From Planctomycetaceae bacterium (GTDB taxonomy: Bacteria > Planctomycetota > Planctomycetia > Planctomycetales > Planctomycetaceae), in assembly GCA_029259875.1 (NCBI GenBank), contig JAJDEK010000199.1, forward strand, positions 1 to 7,479: 7,479 nt of DNA. The letters are read 5' to 3'. Both the position numbers and the translations under genes were made by a program. The notes under the pieces are model-generated. The model ran no database searches, had not been told where the DNA came from, and worked only from the letters and a program-made list of their open reading frames with translations. This document shows, piece after piece, positions 6,414 through 7,479 of the stretch. Position 1 is the first letter of the stretch. Each line of letters opens with the position of its first letter.

Positions 6414-7479
6414 ATGAGTAAAGCAGATTCTCCCATTGATGTATTGTTGTTTGCCGGATCTTTCGAGGTCAGGGGCACTTCCGCTTATACACTACGATTA
6501 GCCCAATACATCTCAGAGTATGGTATTCAATCACGTGTCGTTTGTCCTGATGCGACAAAAGTGGATCCCAATATGCGTTTGAAGTTAGATATCGCAGAGT
6601 ATCGGAACCTGAATGTACCATTGCTGGGACAACTTGTACTGCGACTGGTAAAACAGGAACTGTTAAAAAATCCACCAGATCTAATTCATATCCAATCACG
6701 TCATGTGCTTCCGCAAGGACAATGGCTTGCCAGACAAATCAAACGCCCTTTTCTCCTCACAGTAAATGACTATTTGCAAAGTGACGAACGGCTCCGCATC
6801 GATATGCGGTGGTGCCGAGGAATTATCACTGTCAGTGAATCAGTCAAAAAAGATTTAATTGCCCGAACAGGTCTGCCAGAAGATTTTGTATTAGTGATTC
6901 CCAGCGGTGTTGACGTTCCCGACCATGCACAGCTTTCGCCTGTTTTATCTCATGACCATCAGCCCGTGGTCGGGACAGCCGGACCATTGGAGGCGATTAA
7001 AGGGCTACCCTATTTTTTGGGAGCTGCCAGCCGTGTCTTGGCCGTCAATCCAAACGTGCAATTTTTGATTTCTGGTGCAGGTCCTGAAGAAGGTAACTTA
7101 CGTTACTTAGCTCGCGATTTAGAAATATCAGAAAACGTGACTTTTGTTCCCAATCTCTATGACTTTTCGATTTCTCTGGCTGCAATGGATATGTTCTGCC
7201 TTTCCTCACTCAGGCAGGGACTGGGGACGATCATGCTGGAAGCAATGGCATTAGCAAAGCCGGTAATTGCAACAGGTGTCGGAGGAATCTATTCCGTCAT
7301 TCGTGATGGCGAAACCGGTTTGGTTATTCCTCCTTCTAATAGTGAAGCGCTCGCGAATAGCATACTCCATCTCTTGGAAGACCCACTTAAAGCACGAGGG
7401 ATGGGCGAATCGGCACGGGAGTTAGTCAGACGCGATTTTCATGTTGAAGCGATGATCGAGAAAACCGTAGAGCAATATA
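6414..7479 (+). CDS. Glycosyltransferase, GT4-like (GT-B fold), C-terminus cut by window edge
   Basis: 355 codons are open to the right edge. The N-terminal Rossmann domain starts with VLLFAGSFEVRGTSAYTLRL (10-29), typical of the acceptor-binding domain of GT4 enzymes, and includes 'DLIHIQSRH' and the linker 'ITVSESVKKDL...VIPSGVDV'. The C-terminal donor domain has GTAGPLEAIKG (187-197), 'FLISGAGPEEGNLRYLA', and QGLGTIMLEAMALAKPVIAT (268-287) with VGGI after it and 'DGETGLVIPPSN'. Such enzymes move a sugar from a nucleotide-sugar to a lipid, glycan or small molecule on the cytoplasmic side. Two usually conserved donor-site residues differ: the Arg of 'GR..xxKG' is P191 (K196 kept), and the first Glu of EX7E is Q268 (E276 kept). 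The ATG at 6414 follows a weak GAGAAAAAG site and starts 65 bases after the previous gene. Family is secure; donor and acceptor are unknown. Confidence 0.9.
   Translation, partial: MSKADSPIDVLLFAGSFEVRGTSAYTLRLAQYISEYGIQSRVVCPDATKVDPNMRLKLDIAEYRNLNVPLLGQLVLRLVKQELLKNPPDLIHIQSRHVLPQGQWLARQIKRPFLLTVNDYLQSDERLRIDMRWCRGIITVSESVKKDLIARTGLPEDFVLVIPSGVDVPDHAQLSPVLSHDHQPVVGTAGPLEAIKGLPYFLGAASRVLAVNPNVQFLISGAGPEEGNLRYLARDLEISENVTFVPNLYDFSISLAAMDMFCLSSLRQGLGTIMLEAMALAKPVIATGVGGIYSVIRDGETGLVIPPSNSEALANSILHLLEDPLKARGMGESARELVRRDFHVEAMIEKTVEQY

Overview
The window looks like part of a planctomycete chromosome, possibly near Gimesia or a related Planctomycetales lineage. This rests on content rather than any marker gene: a secreted DUF1080 (3-keto-disaccharide hydrolase fold) protein of a family greatly expanded in that phylum, a sodium:solute symporter with a DUF3311 partner, loosely spaced genes and moderate GC. 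No rRNA, tRNA, CRISPR array, insertion sequence or phage gene was seen.

Layout. Positions 1-2109 hold a two-gene minus-strand unit: a DUF3311-type small membrane protein followed, with a TAATG stop/start overlap, by a large sodium:solute symporter whose C-terminus runs off the left edge. Positions 2110-2475 are a 366-base divergent intergenic region with two adjacent short palindromes and a short direct repeat. From 2476 everything is on the plus strand: the secreted DUF1080 protein; a short NfeD-type membrane protein; the flotillin-like protein FloA; an unrecognised single-pass membrane protein with a long charged tail and a compact C-terminal motif; and a family 4-like glycosyltransferase cut by the right edge.

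How the genes may work together. NfeD plus FloA is a well-known pair that organises membrane microdomains; here a third membrane protein follows 69 bases downstream and may belong to the same module. The symporter/DUF3311 pair and the DUF1080 protein are divergently transcribed from a shared upstream region, so a common role in solute (perhaps sugar) use is possible but unproven. The glycosyltransferase may simply be next door.

Most worth checking: the roughly 190-residue hydrophilic insertion in the symporter; the membrane-anchored protein after floA with its C-terminal motif; two substitutions at usually conserved donor-binding positions of the glycosyltransferase (Arg to Pro, first Glu of EX7E to Gln); and the four-cysteine tail on the DUF1080 protein. 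No clearly new multi-gene system is evident; the floA neighbourhood is the best candidate.
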